Source: Bacteroidota bacterium
Lineage (GTDB): Bacteria > Bacteroidota > Bacteroidia > Bacteroidales > UBA10428
Direction: 5' to 3'
Assembly: GCA_016699695.1 (NCBI GenBank)
Contig: CP065006.1
Location: 3,100,001 to 3,164,000 of the forward strand
Length of the DNA stretch: 64,000 nt
Positions 36,438-45,516 of this stretch are shown here, in pieces. Position numbers and translations under genes: made by a program. How positions within the stretch are numbered: position 1 is the first letter of the stretch; every line of letters begins with the position of its first letter. The notes below the pieces were generated by a model that ran no database searches, was not told the origin of the DNA, and saw nothing but the letters and a program-made list of their open reading frames with translations.

Positions 36438-37847
36438 ATGAATTCAGACAATAAAAGCTCAATCAAACACATCGCAGAGCTGATCTCTCAGATAAAAAAC
36501 CTGGAGGAAGAAAATTTCCGTCTGCGGCAACAAGTTGAGCAGGTTGGCAGTGAGCTCGAAAAATACAAAAATCTGGCTTCACGTTACCGTCTAGAACATA
36601 AAGATGTACAGCCCAGCAAGCAGGCTCCCAAGAATATTCTACGTTTTAAAATGGCTACGGTGCTTTATGCCGATGCCCAGGGGTACAACAAGATTTCGGG
36701 CGAGATGAATAGCAACCAGCTGGTGGATAATCTCGATGAGATATTTCTTGAACTCGAGAAAATAATTTCGAAATACGAAATCAAACGACTTCGCACACTC
36801 GGAGATACTATTATGTGTGCCGGGGGTATTCCGCATAAAAACACAACCAACCCCATCGAAGTAGTACTGGCTGCTGTGGAGATGCATTATTATGTGCGCG
36901 ACCTGCAGCGGGCTTATGGAATGGAACGTATCTGGGACTTACGATTTGGTATTCACACCGGTCCGGTTACTGCTGTGATGTCGGGTCGTAAAAAAATACA
37001 ATACGAGGTTAAAGGCGAAACTGTGAATTTGGCTACTCGTGTGCGCTCTTTTAGCGAAGCAGGTGGTATATTAATTTCTGAGAATACATACGAGCTTATC
37101 AAAGACCTTTTTGTCTGCGAGTATTCTTCGCGTATGCCTGTGAAATACAAGGGTGATATTGAATTGTATTATGTAAAAGGCATTAAAAGTGAGTATTCGC
37201 TTCAGAAAAAAGGAATTATACCCAACAAGCACTTCAGTGTGCGTTTTGGACTTATTCAATTTACCGATTTGCAGGAGCTGATGCTCAACAAGCTCGAGCG
37301 CGAATTGCCTTCGTACCTTTATTACCACAACGTCAAACATACTATCGATGTGGTTACCCAGGCCGAACTCATTGGTATTGGCGAAGGTGTTAACGACGAG
37401 GAACTTCTCTTACTGAAAACAGCTGCTTTGTTTCACGATTCTGGCCATATACTCTCTTACGATGACCATGAGCATTTTAGTACCTTGATTGTCCGCGAAA
37501 TTTTACCCGATTATTTTTACACCCAGCGGCAGATTGATATGATCTGTGATTTAATACAATCGACCAAATTACCACCCGCACCTAAAAATGCCCTGGAAAG
37601 AATAATGTGCGATGCCGACCTCGATTACCTGGGCCGCACCGACATGATTCCGGTATCAAATGCATTATACCGTGAGCTTCATGAGATGAATAAAATATCT
37701 TCGCTGATCGCCTGGAACCAACTGCAGGTGAAATTTATCTCGGGTCACCAGTATTTCACACAAACTGCACAATCACTTCGCGAAGTAAACAAGCAAAAGC
37801 AGATCGAACGCATTAAAAAGCTTATCGACGAAGGCTGTTGCGACTAG
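36438..37847 (+). CDS. Class III nucleotide cyclase fused to an HD domain
   Basis: 469 aa, soluble. A coiled coil (about 10-50, ISQIKNLEEENFRLRQQVEQ) is followed by a class III cyclase domain (about 70-250). It has both metal-binding Asp (D79 in YADAQGY, D123 in TLGDTIM) and the transition-state Asn197 and Arg201 (ETVNLATRV). At the base-selecting positions it has R119 (usually Lys) and E190 (usually Asp), so adenylate is likelier than guanylate but not certain. Residues about 285-430 form an HD phosphohydrolase domain with H297, HD 333-334 (FHDSGH) and a later Asp (MCDADLDY). A synthase and a possible hydrolase are thus joined. The substrate of the HD part is unknown. Confidence 0.8.
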   Translation: MNSDNKSSIKHIAELISQIKNLEEENFRLRQQVEQVGSELEKYKNLASRYRLEHKDVQPSKQAPKNILRFKMATVLYADAQGYNKISGEMNSNQLVDNLDEIFLELEKIISKYEIKRLRTLGDTIMCAGGIPHKNTTNPIEVVLAAVEMHYYVRDLQRAYGMERIWDLRFGIHTGPVTAVMSGRKKIQYEVKGETVNLATRVRSFSEAGGILISENTYELIKDLFVCEYSSRMPVKYKGDIELYYVKGIKSEYSLQKKGIIPNKHFSVRFGLIQFTDLQELMLNKLERELPSYLYYHNVKHTIDVVTQAELIGIGEGVNDEELLLLKTAALFHDSGHILSYDDHEHFSTLIVREILPDYFYTQRQIDMICDLIQSTKLPPAPKNALERIMCDADLDYLGRTDMIPVSNALYRELHEMNKISSLIAWNQLQVKFISGHQYFTQTAQSLREVNKQKQIERIKKLIDEGCCD

Positions 37848-37855
37848 TATTTTGT

Positions 37856-38245
37856 CTATTGCTTAACCCAATCTTTCAGGGCAGGAATAAAAATTAGCAA
37901 GGCTGTTACCAGGGCAAATGCTGCCGATATCAGTACAGCTCCAGCTCCCAGATCTTTAATTGTTTTTCTTTTGCTGTCAAAATTATCGGGCAGGGTTTCG
38001 GCAACTGTCTCCAGCGCCGTATTGATTATTTCAGCCATAAAAACCAGAGCAATTGCTAAAAGAATAAACAACCAACTTTTTATTTCAATCGAAAGTATAG
38101 CGCCTGTAAATACAGCTATTGCTGAAGCAACAAGATGTATTCTTGCTTTTGTTTCGATCTGAAAAAATTCAGACAGGCCCTGAAAGGCCCATCTGAATGA
38201 TTTTAACTGATGACGAATTCCTTTTTTATTTACTTTCGGTTGCAT
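37856..38245 (-). CDS. dgkA: Diacylglycerol/undecaprenol kinase, DgkA family
   Basis: 129 aa with an amphipathic N-terminal segment and three membrane helices. The signature AEIINTALETVAE is the conserved acidic active-site region of small membrane-bound lipid kinases. It phosphorylates diacylglycerol or, as in Gram-positive relatives, undecaprenol. It stops only 8 bp from the convergent cyclase-HD gene. It is probably the last gene of the creD cluster (75-bp gap). Confidence 0.88.
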   Translation of the reverse strand: MQPKVNKKGIRHQLKSFRWAFQGLSEFFQIETKARIHLVASAIAVFTGAILSIEIKSWLFILLAIALVFMAEIINTALETVAETLPDNFDSKRKTIKDLGAGAVLISAAFALVTALLIFIPALKDWVKQ

Positions 38246-38320
38246 AATACGATCAATTTAGCAAGTACAAAAAGTAACAGCCAATAGAGCTTCTGAGGCA
38301 ATCTTAACCCAATGATTTGA

Positions 38321-39661
38321 CTATTGTTCTGACTTCTTCGATAAGGTTTCCTGTCCATACCAGTCGACTTTTTTCGAATAAATCATTACCATACCAAGAA
38401 TTATTACCAGCCCGATGTTCCCTAAAAGCAGGGCGTAGTCAGAGATTTGCAGGATGGTGAAAAGGAACAGGTACAAAAGAGTAAGTACCCCCGTGATTGT
38501 AATGGTTGTTTTCAGCGCTTTAAAGATTGCCTGTACATAAGCTCCAATCATGGCAATAATTACGATGCTGGAAACCAGATAAGCCAGGTTGAAAGTAATG
38601 TGTTCGGCCAGGGCAATTAATAGGCTGTAGAAAACCACAAGGGCTAAACCTATAATCAAATACTGCACCGGGTGAACACGCTTTTTGCCTAATATTTCGG
38701 AGAAGAATACTACCAGAAAGGTGAGTGCAATAAAGAGAAAGGCATATTTTACCGAACGGGTGGCTTTTTGGTAAGTATCTACCGGCATGAGCAGTTTTAC
38801 GCCAAAGCGCTGGTAGTCGGTATAGCTTGTATAGCTGTCGCCCGAGAAGGCTTGTGGATAGGTACGGTTCATTTCAATGATGCTCCATTCGGCTACAAAC
38901 CCACTGTCGCTTACCGACCGTTCTGCAGGCAAAAAGCTTCCATCAAAACTGGGCGTACTCCAGTTTGAACTGAGTTTTATATGCGTGCTGCTGCCTACGG
39001 GGGTAAAAAACATCGATTCACTGCCGTTTAAATTTGCTTCGAGGGAAAAACGACAGGGCTTTTCTTCTGTCAACTTCACAGGGGCATTTATGCCAGACAT
39101 AAACATCGAGCAATTGTAATAACCCGGTGAAAAAGAAAGACTCTCTTCGTTCCATTTCAGTTCAATCTTTTCAGTAACCCCTCGCAGGTCGCTTATTCCT
39201 AATACCAGTCGGGCATCTTCCCAGTAGATCTTATGGAATTTATCAGGTCTGGCTTTAAGGTTTTCGATGCTGAAGCTTCCTTCAATCTGAAGCTGGCTGT
39301 TGTAGGTAATTACTTTGTAAATGCTTCGGCTGCGTAAAGCAGGAGTAAGGTAGCCATTCAGGTTCAGTTCGTCCGGGAGTATGTTAAAATACCTTAGATT
39401 ATCCTGGTAATTACCGTTCGAAAGATATTCGCGCTCGGTAAAGGGCACAACCAGCACTGGACCGGTAATTTCCTGGGGAGCTCCCCATTTCGCAGTGACT
39501 TCTTTGATGGTTTGGTCTTTGGTTGTTTCCCGCTCATCAATCAATTCGCGGATCATAAGAGAGGGGATGAGCAGAATCAAGGAGAGGATGATCACAACCA
39601 CCAATTTAAGACTGATAGAGTTGCGAAAACGTTTTTGTTTTTCTTCTTTTTGCGGTGCCAT
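38321..39661 (-). CDS. creD: CreD-like inner-membrane protein
   Basis: 446 aa. N-terminal membrane helix (SLKLVVVIILSLILLIPSLM) with the conserved EITGPVLVVPF segment, a large periplasmic beta-rich domain (about 60-310), then five or six C-terminal helices. CreD is a cell-envelope integrity protein controlled by CreBC in Enterobacteria. In Bacteroidota it normally follows a small winged-helix regulator, as here (29-bp gap). Biochemical role not known. Confidence 0.88.
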   Translation of the reverse strand: MAPQKEEKQKRFRNSISLKLVVVIILSLILLIPSLMIRELIDERETTKDQTIKEVTAKWGAPQEITGPVLVVPFTEREYLSNGNYQDNLRYFNILPDELNLNGYLTPALRSRSIYKVITYNSQLQIEGSFSIENLKARPDKFHKIYWEDARLVLGISDLRGVTEKIELKWNEESLSFSPGYYNCSMFMSGINAPVKLTEEKPCRFSLEANLNGSESMFFTPVGSSTHIKLSSNWSTPSFDGSFLPAERSVSDSGFVAEWSIIEMNRTYPQAFSGDSYTSYTDYQRFGVKLLMPVDTYQKATRSVKYAFLFIALTFLVVFFSEILGKKRVHPVQYLIIGLALVVFYSLLIALAEHITFNLAYLVSSIVIIAMIGAYVQAIFKALKTTITITGVLTLLYLFLFTILQISDYALLLGNIGLVIILGMVMIYSKKVDWYGQETLSKKSEQ

Positions 39662-39690
39662 ACGATTATTTTTAATGAATAGGTAAATTG

Positions 39691-40002
39691 TTATTCTTTT
39701 ATTGATTTTTGGCTTTGAATCAAGCGGTTGAGATTTTCGAGGTGTTCATTAAATAAATCACGTCCTTTCATGGTAGCCCGATATCGTGTATTGGGTTTAC
39801 GGCCAATAAACTGTTTCTGAACTTCCAGCATTCCGTTCTTTTCCAGGGCAGCCAGATGACTGGCAAGGTTACCATCGGTGGCCTCCAAAAGCTCCTTCAA
39901 TGCCTTGTAGTCCATGGTTTCATTCACCATCAACACCGACATAATTCCAAGCCGGATGCGGCTTTCGAAGCTTTTATTTAGGGCTGTTATCAGGTTTTTC
40001 AC
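39691..40002 (-). CDS. Winged-helix transcriptional regulator (PadR/MarR-like)
   Basis: 103 aa. A compact winged-helix domain: ESRIRLGIMSVLMVNETMDY, KALKELLEATDGNLASHLAA as recognition region, and the wing FIGRKPNTRYRATMKGRDLF. It is of the HTH_27 type often found beside creD in Bacteroidota. It is likely the local regulator of this operon, with its own gene in the middle: 4 bp after the membrane protein gene and 29 bp before creD. Ligand unknown. Confidence 0.85.
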   Translation of the reverse strand: MKNLITALNKSFESRIRLGIMSVLMVNETMDYKALKELLEATDGNLASHLAALEKNGMLEVQKQFIGRKPNTRYRATMKGRDLFNEHLENLNRLIQSQKSIKE

Positions 40003-40006
40003 TTGA

Positions 40007-40639
40007 TTATTGCTTGTCGTACCGCTGGTACATTATCCATCCATACACAATGTGCAGGATTCCAAATCCAAATGCCCAGGCCAATAAACCATAACCCGGA
40101 ATTAAAGTAGCCAATAGGCCAAGAGATAGTTCGCTATAACCCAGCCATCGGATTTCACCCAGTGTGTGCCTGCTTGCCTGAATCAGGGCTAGACCATAAA
40201 AAATGAGCATGGCCGGAGCCACAAGGTAAACGATACTATGCAGCAAAAGTGCCAAACAAAAAATACCACCTGCAAGCAGCGGAACCATTAGGCTGATGAG
40301 CATTTGCCGGGTGGCAAAAGACCAGATTTTAATTCCCTGTTTGCGTGCTTTTCGGGTAGTAAGCACAATAGCCTGCCCAATGGCTAAAATAAGTACAACC
40401 AGCGCTGTTGTCGTTAAAAACCATATTTTTTGGCTGGTAATGGGCGAGGACGCTGAGAAGTATTCTTGTGCTTCGAAGTAGCGCCGATCGTAGTTGAGGT
40501 AAAAGAATGCCAGTGCGGCGCCTGAAAGAGCAATAGTGCCTGCCAGTATTCCGGAAATACCACTCAGGGAAATAAAGCGAGAGGAGCGTTCCATCATGGT
40601 TCGGATTTCGAGGATTTGATCGTGTGGATTTTGTTTCAT
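40007..40639 (-). CDS. Integral membrane protein in creD operon
   Basis: 210 aa from the ATG at 40639 (MKQNPHDQILEIRTMMERSS). An earlier start at 40660 would only add a short hydrophobic tail. It has about six membrane helices (GILAGTIALSGAALAFFYL, ALVVLILAIGQAIVLTT, and four more). Proteins of this kind are often encoded just before the winged-helix regulator and creD. No enzymatic motif. It is the first gene of the probable four-gene minus-strand operon. Confidence 0.75.
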   Translation of the reverse strand: MKQNPHDQILEIRTMMERSSRFISLSGISGILAGTIALSGAALAFFYLNYDRRYFEAQEYFSASSPITSQKIWFLTTTALVVLILAIGQAIVLTTRKARKQGIKIWSFATRQMLISLMVPLLAGGIFCLALLLHSIVYLVAPAMLIFYGLALIQASRHTLGEIRWLGYSELSLGLLATLIPGYGLLAWAFGFGILHIVYGWIMYQRYDKQ

Positions 40640-40790
40640 AAAAAGTACTTTGAAATACAAAGTAAAACTATTTAGTAATTATTACCAAAAGAATTTTGAT
40701 ACTAATTTGTTAAAATTGCTTAATTCAAAAAATAGCTGCAATGCGGGCACACTGAGTGAAAATCTTTTAACTTTATCGCAAAAAAATACT

Positions 40791-41246
40791 ATGCGTTATT
40801 TACTCCTCCTTATTTTAATTCCAGTTCTAATGTTTTCGTGCTCAGAGAGTGTACCTCAAGCTGAGTTGGACGAAGAAATTATCACGCAATACCTTTTAGA
40901 GAATGAGTTAACAGCCACACGCCATTCGTCGGGTTTGTATTACAGCATTGACCAGCCAGGCCAGGGGAGTTATCCTGACATAAACTCAAAAGTGAAGGTG
41001 CGCTATACTGGTTATTTGCTCGATGGTACTGTGTTCGATTCGGGTACTCTCGATTATTACTTGCTTAGCAGTCTTGTAGCCGGTTTTCAATATGGATTGC
41101 CGCTTTTCAATCGTGGAGGTGAAGGGATTCTTTACATTCCTTCCAGTTTGGGCTATGGAAATAAAACTGTGGGTAGTATTCCTGCCAATTCCATCCTGAT
41201 TTTTGAAGTGGAGCTTATCGATTTTTATTCCAGCTTAGCGCAATAA
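40791..41246 (+). CDS. FKBP-type peptidyl-prolyl isomerase lipoprotein
   Basis: 151 aa. The ATG at 40791 is chosen because it gives a lipoprotein signal peptide (MRYLLLLILIPVLMFSC, Cys17). A longer frame from 40650 would bury it. The FKBP domain shows VRYTGYLLDGTVFDSG, the catalytic-pocket stretch IPSSLGYGNKTVGSIP, and the end strand NSILIFEVELIDF. It helps fold proteins in the periplasm or at the outer membrane. Some FKBP pocket aromatics appear changed (LSSLVAGFQYGLPLF), so activity may be reduced. Confidence 0.88.
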   Translation: MRYLLLLILIPVLMFSCSESVPQAELDEEIITQYLLENELTATRHSSGLYYSIDQPGQGSYPDINSKVKVRYTGYLLDGTVFDSGTLDYYLLSSLVAGFQYGLPLFNRGGEGILYIPSSLGYGNKTVGSIPANSILIFEVELIDFYSSLAQ

Positions 41247-41370
41247 ATAGCTTCTTATAGCTGGATGATACACATTGATTCTTATCCATCTGTTTTTTGA
41301 CTGTACAAAACATATAATAGCATAACTTTAGCCATGATTCGATTTTAATAATTTATTATCCATAAAAACC

Positions 41371-42429
41371 ATGAAACAATTTCTGATTAGCTTTTTATTG
41401 CTACCTCTCTTGCTGGTGGGCTGCAAAAACCAACCTGAAGAAGTTCTGATCCGGCCTGTGCGCACCATGACTATCAGCACGGTGAAAGAATTATCCGGAG
41501 CCAAATTCCCGGGTGTATCCCAAGAAGTTCAAACAGTTGAAATGGCTTTTCGCGTGGCAGGTCCGCTGGTGAAGCTAAATGCTGTGGAAGGTCAGAAAGT
41601 GTTGAAGGGGCAATTAATTGCCGAAATTGATTCGCGCGATTTCAGGGTAGACCTGTCGGCGAAAGAAGGACGCTACATTCAGGCAAGAGCAGAAGAAGAG
41701 CGTTTTAGGGAACTCTTAACACGCAATGCTGTTTCGCAAAACGAATATGACCAGAAGCAGGCTGTGTACCTCGAAGCCAGATCGGCCTATGAGGCGGCTA
41801 AAAATGCGATGGTCGATGTGCGTCTTGTCGCTCCCTTCGATTGCTATATCGACCAGAAATTTGTAGAGAATTATCAGAGAGTGACCATCGGACAGCCCAT
41901 CGTGAGCCTGTTGGACCTTTCTGCCATGGAAGTGAAATTCTCTGTCCCCGATCAGGTAGCCATGCTTTACCGAAATTATGATTATTTCCTTGTAAATTTC
42001 GACGCTTACCCTGATAAAGTATTCGAAGCAGACATGAAACAGGTTGAAAAGAAGTCGGTGGGTAGTGCGGGCATACCGGTTACCATTGTGTTGCGTGAAA
42101 AAGATAACATGAACACTCAATACCGTTTAACTCCGGGCATGAGCTGTAATGTGCAGGTTGTATTAAAAAAGGATGAGAGTAAAGTAAGCAGCGAAGGAAT
42201 TGCGGTACCCATTACAGCAGTCTACGAAGTCCCTGAAAACGAACAAAAGTACGTGTGGGTGTTGAGCGATTCGATGTTAGTGAACAGGCGCAACGTTAAA
42301 ATTGGCACCCTGTCGGGTAACGATATGATATTGATAACAGATGGATTGAATCAGGGCGAAACTGTAGTCATTGCTGGTGCCAACAGGCTTAGCGAGAACC
42401 AGAAAGTTAAATTGCTTACCACTAATTAA
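41371..42429 (+). CDS. RND efflux periplasmic adaptor lipoprotein (HlyD/AcrA-like)
   Basis: 352 aa. Lipobox LLVGC (Cys18). Barrel-sandwich halves (VEGQKVLKGQLIAEIDSRDF and VRLVAPFDCYIDQKFV) are separated by a short hairpin (AKEGRYIQARAEEERFREL), then a beta-barrel domain (VKFSVPDQVAML) and membrane-proximal part (TDGLNQGETVVIAGANRLS). It links the inner-membrane pump to the TolC-like channel. First gene of a three-gene operon; 11 bp before the pump gene. Substrate unknown. Confidence 0.93.
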   Translation: MKQFLISFLLLPLLLVGCKNQPEEVLIRPVRTMTISTVKELSGAKFPGVSQEVQTVEMAFRVAGPLVKLNAVEGQKVLKGQLIAEIDSRDFRVDLSAKEGRYIQARAEEERFRELLTRNAVSQNEYDQKQAVYLEARSAYEAAKNAMVDVRLVAPFDCYIDQKFVENYQRVTIGQPIVSLLDLSAMEVKFSVPDQVAMLYRNYDYFLVNFDAYPDKVFEADMKQVEKKSVGSAGIPVTIVLREKDNMNTQYRLTPGMSCNVQVVLKKDESKVSSEGIAVPITAVYEVPENEQKYVWVLSDSMLVNRRNVKIGTLSGNDMILITDGLNQGETVVIAGANRLSENQKVKLLTTN

Positions 42430-42440
42430 TCCTGCCAACC

Positions 42441-45400
42441 ATGAATATTGCAAAATATGCCCTGGATAACAAGTACGTTATCCACATGATTCTAATCTTT
42501 GTGCTGGTTCTGGGATTTATCGGCTACAAAACATTGGGTAAGAAGGAAGATGCCCCCTTCGTGATTAAAATAGCAGTTTTAACGACGTATTATCCTGGTG
42601 CAACGCCGGAAGAGGTGGAGGAACTTATTACGGAGGTTGTTGAAAGAGAAGTACAAGGTTCGCGTGGAGTGGAGTTTCTCCGTTCCGAATCGTATTATGG
42701 CATGTCGAAAATCTTTGTGAACATGTACGAGACTTATAAAGCCGAAGACATGCCTCAGCTTTGGGATGAACTCAGACGAAAAGTAAAAACAGCCGAAGGG
42801 AAACTACCTCCGGGAGCTTCGCCCATCGAAATTAACGATGACTTTGGCGATGTGTATGGTTTGTATTTTGCTGTAGTGGCCGAAGATGGATATACAGCCT
42901 CGGAACTAAGAGATTATGCCCATTATATCAAAAAAAATCTGGTTCCAATCAAGGGGGTATCGAAAGTATCTCTTTTTGGTGAACAGGTTGAAGTGGTGAA
43001 TGTATTCATATCGCAAGAACGTTTATCGAATTTGGGTATTCCACCTTCATCCATTGCTTCAGCATTGAAGTCGCAGAACATACTAATCAATTCGGGCGAT
43101 TTGAGGGCAGGCGATACGCAACTCAAAATTAAAGCTGAAGGCGATTTTAGGAGTATTCAGGATATCGGTAATGTGATTATCAATGGCCCCGATAACCGGC
43201 AGTTCCGCTTAAGCGATATTGCCATCATCGAAAAGGCTTACCTCGATCCTCCGGTGATCATGATGCGTTTTAATGGAAAACTGGCAATTGGCATGGGTAT
43301 ATCAACCCCCCTCGATGCCAATGTGGTGGATGTGGGAGCACTGGTGAAAGAGCAATTGAAGCAAATTAAACAACAAATTCCTATCGGTATAGAAATCGAA
43401 GGTATTTATTTCGAAGACGAAATAGCCAGTGCAGCGAATACAAACTTTATCGTTAACCTGATTATTTCCATCGTGATCGTGGTATTTCTTCTGATGCTCA
43501 CCATGGGAATGCGGGCCGGTGTGCTCATCGGCACCAGCTTGCTGTTTAGTATTTTAGGTACTCTTATGGTGATGCTCTTTATAGGCGAAAGTCTGCACCG
43601 TACCTCTTTGGCTGCTTTTATCATTGCCATGGGTGTGCTGGTGGATAATGCAATTGTGGTTACCGACAATGCTATGGTAGCCATGAAAAGAGGCGTACCC
43701 TTGCGAAAAGCACTGATCGATGGGGCCACTATCCCTCAATGGGGTTTGCTTGGTGCTACGGTGATAGCGGTTTGTTCCTTCCTACCGCTTTATCTGGCGG
43801 GTTCCAATGCCGCAGAAATTATTAAGCCTCTTTTTATTGTTTTGGCTATTTCTTTGATGCTTAGCTGGATTTTTGCCCTGGTACAAACTACTGTATATGG
43901 CGAGTTTATGCTTAAGGTGAAAGCATCTGGAGACAAAGACCCCTATGACAATAAATTTTACAACTGGTTCGACAGCTTTCTGAAAAAAATACTTACCAGG
44001 CCTTATTTTACCATGGGTATTGTGGTAGGTGTATTTGTCTTATCCCTGCTTGCTTTCAGCCAAACGAAACGAAGTTTTTTTCCGGCCATCAGCAAGCCTT
44101 ATTTTAAGGTCGATTATTGGTTACCTACCGGAACTTCGATCTATAAAACCGAAGCCGATATAAAACTTATCGAAGAGTACCTTCTTTCGCACGAAGATGT
44201 AAAGCAAGTTTCTGTAACTCTGGGAGCCTCTCCATTAAGGTATTACCTTGCATCGACCAGTTTTGGGCCTATGACCAACTTTGCCAATCTTTTGGTGGAA
44301 GCGAAGAGTTCCGACGAAACAGAAAAGGTAAAGAATGACCTCGAACGTTTTATCCAAGATAACCTGCCCGGGTCAACGGCTGTGATGCAATTCTTCAAAG
44401 TTTCGCCCTTGCCCGATGCCGATATCGAAGTGATGTTCAAAGGACCTGATGCCAATGTGCTTCGCGGACTTGCCGAGCAAGCCAAGGCCATTATGGAAAA
44501 AGAACCTCTTGCACAGAATGTGCGCGATAGCTGGGGGCAGGAAGTTCCGGTTTGGGAACCGGTATATTCTCAAAACCGTGGTCAGTTGCTTGGTGTAACC
44601 AAAGAAAGCATGGCCTATTCATTGCGGAGTCTTACCAACGGTATTCCGGTGGGCGATTACCGTGAAAAAGATAAGAGCATTTCCATTGTTTTGAAAGACG
44701 AAAATTTTGGAAAAACCGACTTGTCAAACCTGGGTAATACTCCCGTTTTTTCCACTACCGGCAAGGCCGTACTTCTTAATCAGGTAGTAGAAAAGCAGGG
44801 TACCGACTGGAAGAATTTTGTCATCCGTCGCTTCGATCGTCAACCCGGTTTAGCCGCACAGTGCGATCCTATTCAGGGTATTGAAACACCCGAACTGGAG
44901 GCAAAGCTTTTCCCCTTGATGGAACAGATTGCCTTACCCGATGGTTACAGCATGATGTACGATGGAATGTACCGCAACCAGACCCGTACCCAGAATGCTA
45001 TCAAAGCGAAGATGCCAATCATGATTTTCATTATACTGCTTACGCTTACTCTGTTGTTTAATAGTTTTAAAAAACCTATCATAATCATGCTCACAGTACC
45101 TTTTATGATGATAGGTATTACACTGGCACTTCTGGTTTCCCGTGCTCCTTTTGGTTTCTTTGCCATTTTGGGTGTACTGGGACTTATTGGAATGGTCATC
45201 AAGAATGCCATTGTATTGATGGATCAGGTGAACATTGAGATTGCCGAAGGTAAGACGCATTACCAGGCTATTAAACTTGCTACCCGGTCGAGGGTAATGC
45301 CTGTTTCCATGGCCGCAGGAACTACCATTCTTGGAATGGCCCCACTCTTACCCGACCCCATGTTTGGTGGAATGGCCGCAGCCATAATGGGTGGGTTGTT

Positions 45401-45473
45401 TGCAGCAACCATGCTTACAGTGATTGTGGTGCCTGCACTCTATGTGATATTTTATAAGGTAAAAAGCGAATAA
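42441..45473 (+). CDS. RND-family inner-membrane efflux transporter
   Basis: 1010 aa with 12 membrane segments and two large periplasmic loops. N-terminal helix DNKYVIHMILIFVLVLGFIG, then EDAPFVIKIAVLTTYYPGATPEEVE. The proton-relay helix 4 reads AMGVLVDNAIVVTDNAM, with one Asp where AcrB has two, a variation common among distant family members. C-terminal repeat: LGLIGMVIKNAIVLMDQV and ATRSRVMPVSMAAGTTILG. It expels toxic compounds with proton antiport. Middle gene of the operon, 43 bp before the TolC-like gene. Confidence 0.95.
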   Translation: MNIAKYALDNKYVIHMILIFVLVLGFIGYKTLGKKEDAPFVIKIAVLTTYYPGATPEEVEELITEVVEREVQGSRGVEFLRSESYYGMSKIFVNMYETYKAEDMPQLWDELRRKVKTAEGKLPPGASPIEINDDFGDVYGLYFAVVAEDGYTASELRDYAHYIKKNLVPIKGVSKVSLFGEQVEVVNVFISQERLSNLGIPPSSIASALKSQNILINSGDLRAGDTQLKIKAEGDFRSIQDIGNVIINGPDNRQFRLSDIAIIEKAYLDPPVIMMRFNGKLAIGMGISTPLDANVVDVGALVKEQLKQIKQQIPIGIEIEGIYFEDEIASAANTNFIVNLIISIVIVVFLLMLTMGMRAGVLIGTSLLFSILGTLMVMLFIGESLHRTSLAAFIIAMGVLVDNAIVVTDNAMVAMKRGVPLRKALIDGATIPQWGLLGATVIAVCSFLPLYLAGSNAAEIIKPLFIVLAISLMLSWIFALVQTTVYGEFMLKVKASGDKDPYDNKFYNWFDSFLKKILTRPYFTMGIVVGVFVLSLLAFSQTKRSFFPAISKPYFKVDYWLPTGTSIYKTEADIKLIEEYLLSHEDVKQVSVTLGASPLRYYLASTSFGPMTNFANLLVEAKSSDETEKVKNDLERFIQDNLPGSTAVMQFFKVSPLPDADIEVMFKGPDANVLRGLAEQAKAIMEKEPLAQNVRDSWGQEVPVWEPVYSQNRGQLLGVTKESMAYSLRSLTNGIPVGDYREKDKSISIVLKDENFGKTDLSNLGNTPVFSTTGKAVLLNQVVEKQGTDWKNFVIRRFDRQPGLAAQCDPIQGIETPELEAKLFPLMEQIALPDGYSMMYDGMYRNQTRTQNAIKAKMPIMIFIILLTLTLLFNSFKKPIIIMLTVPFMMIGITLALLVSRAPFGFFAILGVLGLIGMVIKNAIVLMDQVNIEIAEGKTHYQAIKLATRSRVMPVSMAAGTTILGMAPLLPDPMFGGMAAAIMGGLFAATMLTVIVVPALYVIFYKVKSE

Positions 45474-45516
45474 GACAGATTGAAAAACTGATTCATAAAA
45501 TAAAATTTATTCCGAT

